Below, one piece after another: positions 40,322-49,869 of a stretch of DNA of 64,000 bases. Made by a program: the position numbers and the translations under genes. A model generated the notes under the pieces. That model made no database searches and was not told the DNA's origin. It worked only from the letters and a program-made list of their open reading frames with translations. The DNA comes from Ch67 sp041395845 (GTDB taxonomy: Bacteria > Pseudomonadota > Gammaproteobacteria > Pseudomonadales > Ketobacteraceae), in contig JAWKZS010000009.1 in the NCBI GenBank assembly GCA_041395845.1, forward strand, positions 1-64,000, read 5' to 3'. Within the stretch, counting starts at the first letter, position 1; each line of letters opens with the position of its first letter.

Positions 40322-43300
40322 TTATTCGTTTTCCAGCTCGATATCGATACCGAGTGAACGAATTTCCTTAACCAACACGTTGAAGGATTCCGGCATGCCA
40401 GGATCCATACGATGGTCCCCATCCACGATGTTCTTGTAGATGCGGGTACGTCCGTTCACGTCGTCCGATTTCACGGTCAGCATTTCCTGCAGGGTGTAGG
40501 CTGCACCGTAAGCTTCCAGCGCCCACACCTCCATTTCACCGAAGCGCTGACCACCGAACTGGGCCTTGCCACCCAGCGGCTGCTGGGTAACCAGACTGTA
40601 AGAACCGGTAGAACGTGCATGCATCTTGTCATCAACCAAGTGGTTCAGCTTGAGCATGTACATGTAGCCCACGGTTACCGGGCAATCGAACGCTTCACCG
40701 GTACGGCCATTGAACAATGTCATCTGACCGCTTTCTGGCTGTCCGCCCAGCGCGAGCATTTCCCGGATCTCGGATTCCTTGGCACCATCGAACACCGGCG
40801 TCGCCATTGGCACGCCGCGCTTCAGGTTTTCTGCCAATTCGAGGACGTCTCCATCGGAGAATCCGGCCAGATCTTCTGCGCGCTCGCCAATGGTGTTGTA
40901 AACCTTCTCGAGGAACTCGCGAATCTTGGCAGCCTCTTGCTGCTGCTTGAGCATGTCGTTGATACGCTCGCCCAAACCATGCGCAGCAAGACCCAGATGA
41001 GTTTCGAGAATCTGGCCCACGTTCATACGTGAAGGTACACCCAGGGGATTCAGCACCACGTCAACCGGAGTACCGTTGGCGTCGTAAGGCATGTCTTCAA
41101 CCGGCATGATGACGGAGATAACACCCTTGTTACCGTGACGACCTGCCATCTTGTCACCCGGCTGCACACGACGCTTGACCGCAAGATAAACCTTGACAAT
41201 CTTGAGGACACCGTGGGCAAGATCATCACCACTGGAAATCTTGCGCTTCTTCTCGGCCAGTTTCTTTTCCTGATCCGCACGCACGTCTTCCAGATAGGAT
41301 TTGATGTTTTCCAGTTGTTCGGCGACCTGGTCAGATGTGGGACGCAACTCAAACCACTGCGCAGGCTCAAGCGAATCAAGCACTTCATCAGTGATTGTGT
41401 CGCCCTTTTTCAGACCTGCGCCGGCTGCAACGACTTTCTCACCGACCAAAGCACGACGCAGACGCAGCAGCGAAGCACCCTGCATGATCCGGAATTCGTC
41501 ATTCAGGTCTTTGCGGAACTTGTCTATTTCAGCGTTCTCGATATCGATCGCGCGCTGGTCTTTCTGAACACCATCACGGGTGAATACCTGCACATCGATA
41601 ACAGTACCCTTGGTACCTGAAGGCACACGCAACGAAGTATCTTTAACGTCGGAGGCTTTCTCACCAAAGATTGCCCGCAGCAGCTTTTCCTCCGGCGTCA
41701 ACTGGGTTTCGCCTTTTGGCGTCACCTTACCAACCAGAATATCGCCAGCCGCGACTTCTGCACCAATGTGTACAATGCCGGATTCGTCCAGTTTTGAAAG
41801 CGCTGCTTCACCAACGTTCGGGATGTCCGCCGTAATTTCCTCGGGGCCCAGCTTCGTATCACGGGCAACGCACGTCAGCTCCTGGATGTGAATCGTGGTG
41901 AAACGATCATCCTGTACCACACGCTCAGACAGCATGATGGAGTCTTCGAAGTTGTAACCGTTCCACGGCATGAACGCGACGCGCATGTTCTGCCCAAGGG
42001 CCAGCTCACCCATATCTACAGACGGACCATCCGCGAGGATATCGCCACGGGCAATCTTGTCACCCACTTTCACCAGCGGACGCTGGTTGATACAGGTGTT
42101 CTGGTTGGAGCGGGTGTACTTGGTCAGGTTATAGATGTCTACACCTGCATCATCCGTGGTACCCACTTCCGCATCATTTACGCGAACAACGATCCGCGCC
42201 GCATCCACCCGGTCTACCACGCCACCACGACGCGCAACCTGGCATACGCCAGAGTCACGAGCAACGATGCCTTCCATACCGGTGCCAACGAGCGGCTTTT
42301 CAGCACGCAGTGTCGGTACGGCCTGACGCTGCATGTTGGATCCCATCAGCGCGCGGTTAGCATCGTCATGCTCGAGGAAGGGGATCAGGGATGCCGCCAC
42401 AGACACAACCTGACGGGGAGACACATCCATCAGATTGACGTTGTCTGCGGTGGTCACCGTAAACTCGTTGCGGTGACGAACCGGCACCAGATCCTCAACC
42501 AACACGCCATCGTCATCGACTTCGGCGTTGGCCTGTGCGATCACGTACTCGCCTTCCTCGATCGCGGACAGGTAAATAACGTCATCCAGGACCTTGCCAT
42601 TTTTAACGAGGCGATAGGGGCTTTCCAGGAAGCCATAATCGTTGGCACGGGCAAAGCACGCCAACGAATTGATCAGACCGATGTTCGGACCTTCTGGCGT
42701 TTCGATGGGGCACACGCGGCCATAGTGGGTTGGATGAACGTCCCGAACTTCGAAGCCTGCACGTTCCCGGGTCAAACCGCCGGGGCCCAACGCTGAAACG
42801 CGGCGCTTGTGCGTAATCTCTGACAGCGGGTTGTTCTGGTCCATGAACTGAGACAGCTGGCTTGAGCCAAAGAACTCCTTGATTGCAGCAGCGACCGGCT
42901 TGGCATTGATGAGGTCCTGCGGCATCAGGCCTTCACTTTCTGCCAAAGACAGACGTTCTTTCACCGCACGTTCAACACGAACCAGACCTACGCGGAACTG
43001 ATTTTCGGCCATTTCACCAACGGAACGAACACGACGATTGCCAAGGTGATCGATATCGTCCACCACTCCGTTACCGTTGCGGATATCAATCAGACACTTG
43101 AGGACATCAACAATATCTTCACGCGAAAGCGTGCCTTCGCCCAGAATCTCTTCACGTCCTAGGCGGCGGTTGAACTTCATACGACCAACGGCGGACAGAT
43201 CGTAACGCTCAGCAGAGAAGAACAGGTTCTTGAACAGGGTTTCAGCGGCATCCTTGGTTGGCGGTTCGCCAGGACGCATCATCCGGTAGATTTCCACCAG

Positions 43301-44398
43301 TGCTTCGAGCTGATTCGTGGTCGAGTCAATACGCAGGGTATCTGACATGAAAGAACCACGATCGAGCTCATTGATGTACAGCGTCTCGAATTGCGCAACG
43401 CCTGCGTCAGCCAATTTGTCCAACAGGCCGGCAGTCAACTCGGTATTGCACTCGCAGAACAGTTCGCCGGTTGCGGAATCGAAAATATTCTTCGCAACGA
43501 CTTTACCCACGAGGTACTCTTTCGGAACCTCGAGGGATTCGATATTGGCCTTTTCCAGCTGGCGGATGTGACGAGCAGTGACACGACGCCCTTCTTCGAC
43601 CACCACCTCACCGCCGGCCTTGATGTCAAACATGGCAGTCTCACCACGGAGACGCTCAGGAATCAGCTTCAGACGGAAAATGCCGCCTTCGTAGGTAACG
43701 ACGTTGGTATCGAAGAACATTCCCAGCATTTCTTCGTTTTCGTAGCCAAGCGCACGCAACAGAATGCTGGCGGGCAGCTTTCTGCGACGGTCAATACGGA
43801 CATACACCAAGTCTTTCGGATCGAACTCGAAGTCGAGCCAGGAGCCACGATAAGGAATGATTCGAGCTGAATACAGCAGCTTCCCTGATGAGTGGGTTTT
43901 GCCGCGATCATGGTCAAAGAACACGCCAGGCGAACGATGCAACTGTGAAACAATGACACGCTCGGTACCGTTCACAACAAAGGTACCGTTGTCAGTCATC
44001 AGGGGGATTTCACCCATGTAGACTTCTTGCTCTTTGATATCCTTGATGGCTTTGTTAGCAGAATCTTTATCGTAAATGATGAGCCGGATCTTCACTCTGA
44101 GCGGTGCAGAGTAAGTCGCTCCGCGCATCTGGCACTCATGAACATCGAACACGGGTGTGCCCAGCGTATAATCGACAAATTCAAGGGCCGCGTTGCCAGA
44201 ATAGCTCTGGATCGGAAACACGGATTTGAATGCGGCCTGCAAGCCTTCATCAATCCGGTTGTCTGACGCGCTATCGAGCTGAAGGAATTTGCGATACGAA
44301 TCCAGCTGGATTGCCAGCAGGTAAGGCACTTCCATCGCGTCAGTGAGTTTACCGAAGTTCTTACGGATTCTTTTCTTCTCGGTGAAAGAATATGCCAT
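40322..44398 (-). CDS. rpoB: RNA polymerase beta subunit
   Basis: Beta subunit, 1358 residues. The rifampicin-binding cluster GSSQLSQFMDQNNPLSEITHKRR is unchanged from the sensitive E. coli form, so no rpoB-type rifampicin resistance is expected. C-terminal active-site blocks (GDKMAGRHGNKG, then GGQRFGEMEVWALEAYGAAYTLQEML) are complete. Preceded by a 279-base leader with an attenuator hairpin. Confidence 0.98.
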   Translation of the reverse strand: MAYSFTEKKRIRKNFGKLTDAMEVPYLLAIQLDSYRKFLQLDSASDNRIDEGLQAAFKSVFPIQSYSGNAALEFVDYTLGTPVFDVHECQMRGATYSAPLRVKIRLIIYDKDSANKAIKDIKEQEVYMGEIPLMTDNGTFVVNGTERVIVSQLHRSPGVFFDHDRGKTHSSGKLLYSARIIPYRGSWLDFEFDPKDLVYVRIDRRRKLPASILLRALGYENEEMLGMFFDTNVVTYEGGIFRLKLIPERLRGETAMFDIKAGGEVVVEEGRRVTARHIRQLEKANIESLEVPKEYLVGKVVAKNIFDSATGELFCECNTELTAGLLDKLADAGVAQFETLYINELDRGSFMSDTLRIDSTTNQLEALVEIYRMMRPGEPPTKDAAETLFKNLFFSAERYDLSAVGRMKFNRRLGREEILGEGTLSREDIVDVLKCLIDIRNGNGVVDDIDHLGNRRVRSVGEMAENQFRVGLVRVERAVKERLSLAESEGLMPQDLINAKPVAAAIKEFFGSSQLSQFMDQNNPLSEITHKRRVSALGPGGLTRERAGFEVRDVHPTHYGRVCPIETPEGPNIGLINSLACFARANDYGFLESPYRLVKNGKVLDDVIYLSAIEEGEYVIAQANAEVDDDGVLVEDLVPVRHRNEFTVTTADNVNLMDVSPRQVVSVAASLIPFLEHDDANRALMGSNMQRQAVPTLRAEKPLVGTGMEGIVARDSGVCQVARRGGVVDRVDAARIVVRVNDAEVGTTDDAGVDIYNLTKYTRSNQNTCINQRPLVKVGDKIARGDILADGPSVDMGELALGQNMRVAFMPWNGYNFEDSIMLSERVVQDDRFTTIHIQELTCVARDTKLGPEEITADIPNVGEAALSKLDESGIVHIGAEVAAGDILVGKVTPKGETQLTPEEKLLRAIFGEKASDVKDTSLRVPSGTKGTVIDVQVFTRDGVQKDQRAIDIENAEIDKFRKDLNDEFRIMQGASLLRLRRALVGEKVVAAGAGLKKGDTITDEVLDSLEPAQWFELRPTSDQVAEQLENIKSYLEDVRADQEKKLAEKKRKISSGDDLAHGVLKIVKVYLAVKRRVQPGDKMAGRHGNKGVISVIMPVEDMPYDANGTPVDVVLNPLGVPSRMNVGQILETHLGLAAHGLGERINDMLKQQQEAAKIREFLEKVYNTIGERAEDLAGFSDGDVLELAENLKRGVPMATPVFDGAKESEIREMLALGGQPESGQMTLFNGRTGEAFDCPVTVGYMYMLKLNHLVDDKMHARSTGSYSLVTQQPLGGKAQFGGQRFGEMEVWALEAYGAAYTLQEMLTVKSDDVNGRTRIYKNIVDGDHRMDPGMPESFNVLVKEIRSLGIDIELENE

Positions 44399-44608
44399 CT
44401 GAGTTCCTCAGTTTTTCACTCTGCAAAATGCAATCATTTTGCCAGTTCGAAGTTAAGACACTTCGCGTTTAATCCCATTTAGGGGCTGCGTGGGCCAAAG
44501 CCTGCAATCGCTAGAAAGCAACGCTTAAGCACACCTTGATGCTCGCCCGCATTCACAGACCAGCATCAGAATCTTTCAACAAATGCCCAAACAGCATTCT
44601 TGAACAGC
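44399..44608 (-). other. rpoB leader
   Basis: The 279-base gap between rplL and rpoB. Apart from the hairpin at 44609-44636 it shows no reading frame with coding character and no clear -35/-10 pair. In E. coli the equivalent gap holds an attenuator and an RNase III site. Confidence 0.5.
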
Positions 44609-44636
44609 AAAAGGCCGGTGGCCATTGCCACCAGCC
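44609..44636 (-). terminator. rplL-rpoB attenuator hairpin
   Basis: GGCCGGTGGC (44613-44622) pairs with GCCACCAGCC (44627-44636) with one mismatch and a four-base loop. It is followed leftward by TTTT. It lies 41 bases after rplL and would reduce read-through into rpoBC, as the attenuator at this site does in E. coli. Confidence 0.7.
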
Positions 44637-44677
44637 CCGTCAGCAAACTGCGCGAATTCGCGTGATTTGCCAAGCTA

Positions 44678-45052
44678 TTACTTGATTTCTACCTTGGCAC
44701 CGGCTTCTTCAAGTTCTTTCTTCATCTTGGCCGCTTCGTCTTTGCTCACGCCTTCTTTAACAACTGCAGGCGCGCCTTCTACCATGTCCTTGGCTTCTTT
44801 CAGGCCCAGACCGGTGATGCCACGAATTACCTTGATTACGTTAACTTTGTTGTCACCGAATGCAGCCAGAACAACATTGAACTCAGTCTGCTCTTCAACC
44901 GGAGCAGCAGCAGCGGCAGGGCCAGCAGCAACAGCCACAGGTGCAGCAGCAGATACACCAAATTTGTCTTCGATGCCCTTGATCAGATCTACCAGATCCA
45001 TCACAGACATTTCAGCAATGGCGTTCAGAATATCGTCTTTGGACAGAGCCAT
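44678..45052 (-). CDS. rplL: 50S ribosomal protein L7/L12
   Basis: Stalk protein, 124 residues: N-terminal dimerisation helices (MALSKDDILNAIAEMSVMDLVDLIKGIEDKFGV), the Ala-rich hinge, and the factor-binding C-domain EFNVVLAAFGDNKVNVIKVIRGITGLGLKEAKDMVEGAP. Confidence 0.98.
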   Translation of the reverse strand: MALSKDDILNAIAEMSVMDLVDLIKGIEDKFGVSAAAPVAVAAGPAAAAAPVEEQTEFNVVLAAFGDNKVNVIKVIRGITGLGLKEAKDMVEGAPAVVKEGVSKDEAAKMKKELEEAGAKVEIK

Positions 45053-45097
45053 GATTCATTACTCCTAAAATTCTTGATTCGTTTAAAAGGGATACAG

Positions 45098-45622
45098 TTA
45101 AGCTGCTTTCTGGTCTTTGACCGCTGCCAACGCACGAGCGATTTGACTTGGCATTTCGTTGAGGGTACGTGCAAGCTTGGTAACCGGTGCCTGCAGAACG
45201 CCCGCCAACATGCCGAGAGCCTGTTCGCGAGTCGGGAGAGAAGCCAGACGGTCGATATCAGCAGCGCCATAGGCAATGCCGCCAACCGCAAGGGCTTTTA
45301 CTTCCAACTTGTCGTTTGTTTTGGCGTATTCCTTGAAGAGACGTGCAGCTGCACCTGGATCTTCAATGGACAACGCCAAAATGGTCGGACCAACCAGCGC
45401 GTCGTGCAAGCACTCGAACTCTGTTCCACGAACAGCGATTCGAGCCAGTGTGTTCCGAACAACTTTCAGATACACACCTTGTGCACGCGCCTGCTTACGC
45501 AACTCAGTCATCTGAGATACGGTCAGGCCGCGATAGTCGGCAATAACAGCGGAAAGTGCACCAGTAGCGGCCTGACTGACTTCGGCAACAATTGCCTTCT
45601 TGTCTTCCAGATTTAATGCCAC
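45098..45622 (-). CDS. rplJ: 50S ribosomal protein L10
   Basis: Stalk base protein, 174 residues. It starts with GTG at 45622 (GTG GCA TTA AAT) behind a strong GAGGAGG. It carries the rRNA-binding N-domain and the C-terminal helix (KLARTLNEMPSQIARALAAVKDQ) that holds L7/L12 dimers. Confidence 0.97.
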   Translation of the reverse strand: MALNLEDKKAIVAEVSQAATGALSAVIADYRGLTVSQMTELRKQARAQGVYLKVVRNTLARIAVRGTEFECLHDALVGPTILALSIEDPGAAARLFKEYAKTNDKLEVKALAVGGIAYGAADIDRLASLPTREQALGMLAGVLQAPVTKLARTLNEMPSQIARALAAVKDQKAA

Positions 45623-45800
45623 TGATTAACCTCCTCAGTTACGTCTTCCTCTTGCGAGGGTTTGCGGCGTCCGACCCAGCTATACTGAATCCTGAACCAC
45701 CGCGTCTGCGCAGGCTATTTTAAGCAAAGGCAACTAGCCGCCCCCGCACCTGCGGTCTTTGACGCGCCTTTCACCAATAGGTCAAAGGGCTCAAAGTCCG
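45623..45800 (-). promoter_or_regulatory. L10 leader of rplJL
   Basis: A 190-base structured-looking leader between rplA and rplJ with several short complementary stretches, for example TTTGACC (45781-45787 on the minus strand) and GGTCAAA-like partners. In gammaproteobacteria this leader binds the L10-L12 complex and represses translation. I assign it by position and length; the fold was not computed. Confidence 0.5.
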
Positions 45801-45812
45801 TCGGAGCTTGAA

Positions 45813-46508
45813 TTAAGATTCCAAGCTCGCCTGATCAATCGCTACACCCGGCCCCATGGTGGAGGACAAGGTTATACGCTTGATATAAACACCTTTGGAA
45901 GTAGCCGGCTTGATCTTTCTCAGATCAGCAAGCAGTGCTTCTACGTTTTGCTTGATTGCATCCGGGGCAAAACCAACCTGACCAACCGAGCAATGAATGA
46001 TACCAGCTTTATCAGTCCGATAACGTACCTGACCAGCCTTGGCGTTCTTCACTGCAGTGACAACATCTGGCGTCACGGTGCCAGTCTTGGGGTTGGGCAT
46101 CAAACCACGAGGGCCAAGAATCTGGCCGAGTTTACCAACAACCCGCATCGCATCCGGAGAAGCGATAACAACGTCAAAATCCAGATTACCTTTTTGGATG
46201 TCCTCCGCCAGATCATCCATGCCAACCAGATCTGCACCGGCAGCCTTAGCGGCTTCAGCATTCGCGCCCTGCGTGAAAACTGCAACGCGGACTGTCTTAC
46301 CAGTTCCATTCGGGAGCACACTGGCACCACGGACAACCTGGTCGGACTTGCGAGGATCAACACCCAGATTAACGGCGATGTCGATGCTTTCCTTGAACTT
46401 AACGGTAGAAAGCTCGCTCAACAACCCCACCGCTGCTTCGACGGTATATTGCTTAGTTGAGTCAACCTTCTCGCGAATTGCTTTCTGTCTTTTGGTCAGC
46501 TTTGCCAT
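45813..46508 (-). CDS. rplA: 50S ribosomal protein L1
   Basis: L1 of the E-site stalk, 231 residues from ATG 46508 (MAKLTKRQKAIREKVDSTKQ), with GTGKTVRVAVF and the DVVIASPDAMRVVGKLGQILGPRGLMPNPKTGTV signature. One base separates it from the rplK stop. Confidence 0.97.
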   Translation of the reverse strand: MAKLTKRQKAIREKVDSTKQYTVEAAVGLLSELSTVKFKESIDIAVNLGVDPRKSDQVVRGASVLPNGTGKTVRVAVFTQGANAEAAKAAGADLVGMDDLAEDIQKGNLDFDVVIASPDAMRVVGKLGQILGPRGLMPNPKTGTVTPDVVTAVKNAKAGQVRYRTDKAGIIHCSVGQVGFAPDAIKQNVEALLADLRKIKPATSKGVYIKRITLSSTMGPGVAIDQASLES

Positions 46509-46509
46509 C

Positions 46510-46947
46510 TCACACCCCCTCAACTTCCAAGCCCATGCTACGCGCAGAACCAGCGATAGTCCGCACTGCGGCATCCATATCTGCAGCAGTCAAGTCTGGC
46601 ATTTTGCGTGTGGCAATTTCCTCGAGCTGAGCACGAGTAACTTTACCAACCTTGTTTTTGTTCGGCACGCTGCTGCCCTTTTGAATGCCTGTGATCTTGC
46701 GCAGCAGTACGGAGGCCGGAGGGGTCTTCAGTATGAACGTAAATGAGCGATCACTATAAACAGTGATGATCACTGGAATGGGCATGCCAGGCTCAAATGC
46801 AGGAGCCTGCGTCTGAGCATTAAACTGCTTACAGAATTCCATGATATTTACGCCGTGCTGACCCAGCGCTGGACCAACCGGCGGGCTAGGATTTGCTTGC
46901 GACGCTTTAACCTGAAGCTTGATATAAGCTTGTATTTTCTTTGCCAT
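46510..46947 (-). CDS. rplK: 50S ribosomal protein L11
   Basis: L11 of the GTPase centre, 145 residues, with the Pro-rich N-domain PSPPVGPALGQHGVNIMEFCKQFN where thiostrepton binds, and the 23S-binding C-domain. First gene after the nusG terminator. Confidence 0.97.
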   Translation of the reverse strand: MAKKIQAYIKLQVKASQANPSPPVGPALGQHGVNIMEFCKQFNAQTQAPAFEPGMPIPVIITVYSDRSFTFILKTPPASVLLRKITGIQKGSSVPNKNKVGKVTRAQLEEIATRKMPDLTAADMDAAVRTIAGSARSMGLEVEGV

Positions 46948-46990
46948 TACACCTACTCCTCGGGTATTAGCGCTGTGGTTACAGCTCCCC

Positions 46991-47020
46991 GCACAAAGTA
47001 AAAATCCCCGCGCAGCTTTC
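46991..47020 (-). terminator. nusG terminator
   Basis: CCCCGCG (46996-47002) and CGCGGGG (47014-47020) with an inner AGC/GCT pair, followed leftward by ATTTTTA. It lies 22 bases after nusG and separates secE-nusG from rplKAJL. Confidence 0.85.
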
Positions 47021-47042
47021 GCTCGCGGGGCTCCAAAAACTC

Positions 47043-47576
47043 TTAACCCTTTTCTACTTGACTAAACTCGAGCTCAACAGGCGTTGAGCGGCCAAAAATG
47101 AGAACTGCCACTTGCAAGCGGCTCTTCTCGTAGTTGACCTCTTCAACAACACCATTGAAATCGGCAAAGGGACCATCGGTCACGCGCACAACCTCGCCTG
47201 GTTCAAACAGGGTCTTCGGCTTCGGCTTTTCAACACCATCTTCGACTCGCTGAAGGATTGCCGCTGCCTCGCGATCACTGATGGGAGCCGGCTTGTCAGC
47301 AGTACCACCAATAAACCCCATAACCTTTGGACATTCTTTTACCAAGTGCCAAGTAGAGTCGTTCATCTCCATTTGAACGAGCACGTATCCGGGAAAAAAT
47401 TTACGCTCACTCTTGCGCTTTTGCCCGCCGCGCATTTCTACAACTTCTTCGGTAGGGACCAGAATTTCACCAAACTGATCTTCCATACCTGCGCGCTTCA
47501 CGCGCTCCTGCAGCGATCGTTTTACGTGCTTTTCAAAGCCAGAATAGGCATGAACCACATACCAACGCTTCGCCAT
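47043..47576 (-). CDS. nusG: Transcription termination/antitermination factor NusG
   Basis: NusG, 177 residues from ATG 47576 (MAKRWYVVHAYSGFEKHVKRSL). The NGN domain contacts RNA polymerase; the C-terminal KOW domain (FEPGEVVRVTDGPFADFNGVVEEVNYEKSRLQVAV) contacts Rho or S10. The upstream open extension to 47642 overlaps secE and is rejected. Confidence 0.97.
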   Translation of the reverse strand: MAKRWYVVHAYSGFEKHVKRSLQERVKRAGMEDQFGEILVPTEEVVEMRGGQKRKSERKFFPGYVLVQMEMNDSTWHLVKECPKVMGFIGGTADKPAPISDREAAAILQRVEDGVEKPKPKTLFEPGEVVRVTDGPFADFNGVVEEVNYEKSRLQVAVLIFGRSTPVELEFSQVEKG

Positions 47577-47590
47577 TTGAACCTCGACTG

Positions 47591-47968
47591 TCAACCGATG
47601 ATGCTGGAAATAGCCCAGCCAAAAAGAGTGTCTAGTGCCCACAAAATCAGGGACATCAACACAACTACAAGCACAACGATTCCCGTGGTTTGAGCGGTTT
47701 CCTGCTTAGTTGGCCATACAACACGACGAACCTCAGCGCGAGCTTCTTTAAGAAGCTGTATAAAGGCCCGCCCCCTGATTGTCTGAGCAGCCACAACCGC
47801 CGCAACCAGAGCAACCGCAACAACACCAAGCACCCGATACAGAAAAGGCTGCTCGTCGAAGTAGGCATTACCTACAACAGCTACCGCAACCAGGATCGCG
47901 ACGAGCACCCATTTCACGACATCAATCGGGGATCGCTGATCGGACTCTACTACGGCGTTGTTACTCAT
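47591..47968 (-). CDS. secE: Preprotein translocase subunit SecE
   Basis: SecE, 125 residues from ATG 47968, of the long gammaproteobacterial kind. It has two N-terminal membrane segments, then the essential amphipathic helix and third segment (LLKEARAEVRRVVWPTKQETAQTTGIVVLVVVLMSLILWALDTLFGW). Clamps the SecY halves. Confidence 0.96.
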   Translation of the reverse strand: MSNNAVVESDQRSPIDVVKWVLVAILVAVAVVGNAYFDEQPFLYRVLGVVAVALVAAVVAAQTIRGRAFIQLLKEARAEVRRVVWPTKQETAQTTGIVVLVVVLMSLILWALDTLFGWAISSIIG

Positions 47969-48005
47969 ATTTACCAACCATGCACATCATTCCAACCGAC
48001 TGGGT

Positions 48006-48081
48006 TGGCAGGCCAGGAGGGAATCGAACCCCCAACCTGCGGTTTTGGAAACCGCTGCTCTGCCAATTGAGCTACTGGCCT
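48006..48081 (-). tRNA. trpT: tRNA-Trp (anticodon CCA)
   Basis: 76-base cloverleaf with acceptor AGGCCAG/CTGGCCT, anticodon loop TTCCAAA, GGTTCGATTCC T-arm and an encoded CCA. Between the second tuf copy and secE, as in E. coli. Confidence 0.97.
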
Positions 48082-48139
48082 ATCACTCTATATGGACGGC
48101 AAAAGGCAGAGGTCTCCCCCTGCCTTTCAACCACCGCTA

Positions 48140-49329
48140 TCACTCAATAATTTTAGCAACCACGCCGGCGCCAACAGTGCGGCCACCTTCGCGAATTGCA
48201 AAACGCAGACCTTCTTCCATCGCGATCGGCGCAATCAGGGTGACAGTCATCTGGATGTTGTCACCAGGCATAACCATCTCTACACCTTCGGGCAGTTCGC
48301 AGGAACCGGTCACGTCCGTAGTACGGAAGTAGAACTGGGGACGGTAACCTTTGAAGAACGGGGTATGACGGCCACCCTCGTCCTTACCCAGAACGTACAC
48401 TTCGCACTGGAACTTGGTGTGGGGCTTGATGGTGCCGGGCTTGGCCAACACCTGACCACGCTCCACTTCTTCGCGCTTGGTGCCACGCAGCAGCACACCA
48501 ACGTTCTCACCCGCGCGACCTTCGTCAAGCAGCTTGCGGAACATTTCCACACCAGTACAGGTCGTCTTGGTGGTCGCCTTGATACCGACGATTTCCACTT
48601 CGTCACCCACTTTCACGATACCACGCTCAACCCGGCCAGTTACTACGGTGCCGCGGCCAGAGATGGAGAACACGTCTTCGATCGGCATCAGGAACGGCTG
48701 ATCTACCGCACGGATCGGATCAGGAATGTAGGAATCCAGCGTCTCCACCAGCTTACGCACTGCCGGCGCACCGATATCAGACTCGTCGCCTTCCAGCGCC
48801 TTCAGCGCAGAACCTTTGATGATCGGGGTGTCGTCGCCAGGGAAACCATACTGGTCCAGCAGCTCACGCACTTCCATCTCCACCAGTTCCAGCAGCTCTT
48901 CGTCATCAACCATGTCAGCCTTGTTCAGGAACACGACGATGAAAGGAACGCCTACCTGACGGGACAACAGGATGTGCTCACGAGTCTGCGGCATCGGGCC
49001 GTCAGCAGCAGAACATACCAGAATAGCGCCGTCCATCTGTGCAGCACCAGTGATCATGTTCTTGACGTAGTCGGCGTGTCCCGGGCAGTCAACATGCGCA
49101 TAGTGACGCGCGGGCTGTTGTATTCTACGTGCGAGGTATTGATGGTGATACCGCGCGCACGCTCTTCGGGTGCCTTGTCAATCTGATCAAACGCCTTGAC
49201 TTCACCACCCCAGGTTTCCGCACATACGCGGGTCAATGCCGCTGTCAGCGTGGTTTTACCGTGGTCGACGTGACCGATGGTGCCTACGTTAACGTGCGTT
49301 TTGCTACGTTCAAATTTTTCCTTTGCCAT
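48140..49329 (-). pseudogene. tufB: Second elongation factor Tu gene, frameshifted
   Basis: Nearly identical to tufA (31593-32783) but with one base missing between 49111 and 49112; tufA has an extra A at 32565 there. The frame reads MAKEKFERSK...VEYNSP normally and then shifts in the middle of G3. The rest (from MITGAAQMDG) is intact in another frame. About a dozen other differences to tufA are visible and appear to be third-position silent changes, so the gene has been under selection or gene conversion until recently. A sequencing or assembly error is a serious alternative. Starts at ATG 49329 rather than the GTG of tufA. Confidence 0.88.
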
Positions 49330-49408
49330 TGACCCTTCTCCTGGCCTTCAGAGCGATTATCAAACAAATGAGAACCGAGCATTTGAACAACAGCGCTCGT
49401 AAAAAAAT

Positions 49409-49484
<76 letters not shown>

Positions 49485-49504
49485 CTTGAACTGGAACTTC
49501 CGCT

Positions 49505-49578
<74 letters not shown>

Positions 49579-49620
49579 ACTGCCTCGCTGCGACAACCAC
49601 AACACTGGCTGTCCAAAATT

Positions 49621-49705
49621 TGGTGGAGGGGGCAGGATTCGAACCTGCGAAGGCTGAGCCGTCAGATTTACAGTCTGATCCCTTTGGCCGCTCGGGAACC
49701 CCTCC
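49621..49705 (-). tRNA. tyrU: tRNA-Tyr (anticodon GTA)
   Basis: 85 bases with the long variable arm of class II tRNA, acceptor GGAGGGG/CCCCTCC, anticodon GTA in CTGTAAA, encoded CCA. Confidence 0.97.
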
Positions 49706-49733
49706 GATTTGCCTCATCAAGAGGCTTCTAAAC

Positions 49734-49809
49734 TGGAGCTGGCGAGAGGAGTCGAACCCCCGACCGGCTGATTACAAGTCAGCTGCTCTACCGACTGAGC
49801 TACGCCAGC
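49734..49809 (-). tRNA. thrU: tRNA-Thr (anticodon TGT)
   Basis: 76 bases, acceptor GCTGGCG/CGCCAGC, anticodon TGT in CTTGTAA, T-arm GGTTCGACTCC, encoded CCA. First gene of the tRNA-tuf operon. Confidence 0.97.
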
Positions 49810-49840
49810 ATGCGTATCTGTTCACCAATTTAGGCGGCGA

Positions 49841-49869
49841 ATTCTACGCAAATTAATTTCATTGTGCAA
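49841..49869 (-). promoter_or_regulatory. tRNA-tufB operon promoter
   Basis: Minus strand TTGCAC (49869-49864), 17 bases, TAGAAT (49846-49841), then a GC-rich discriminator (CGCCGCC), the type linked to stringent control of stable RNA promoters. The -35 box lies within the last codons of the SPOR-domain gene. Confidence 0.75.
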
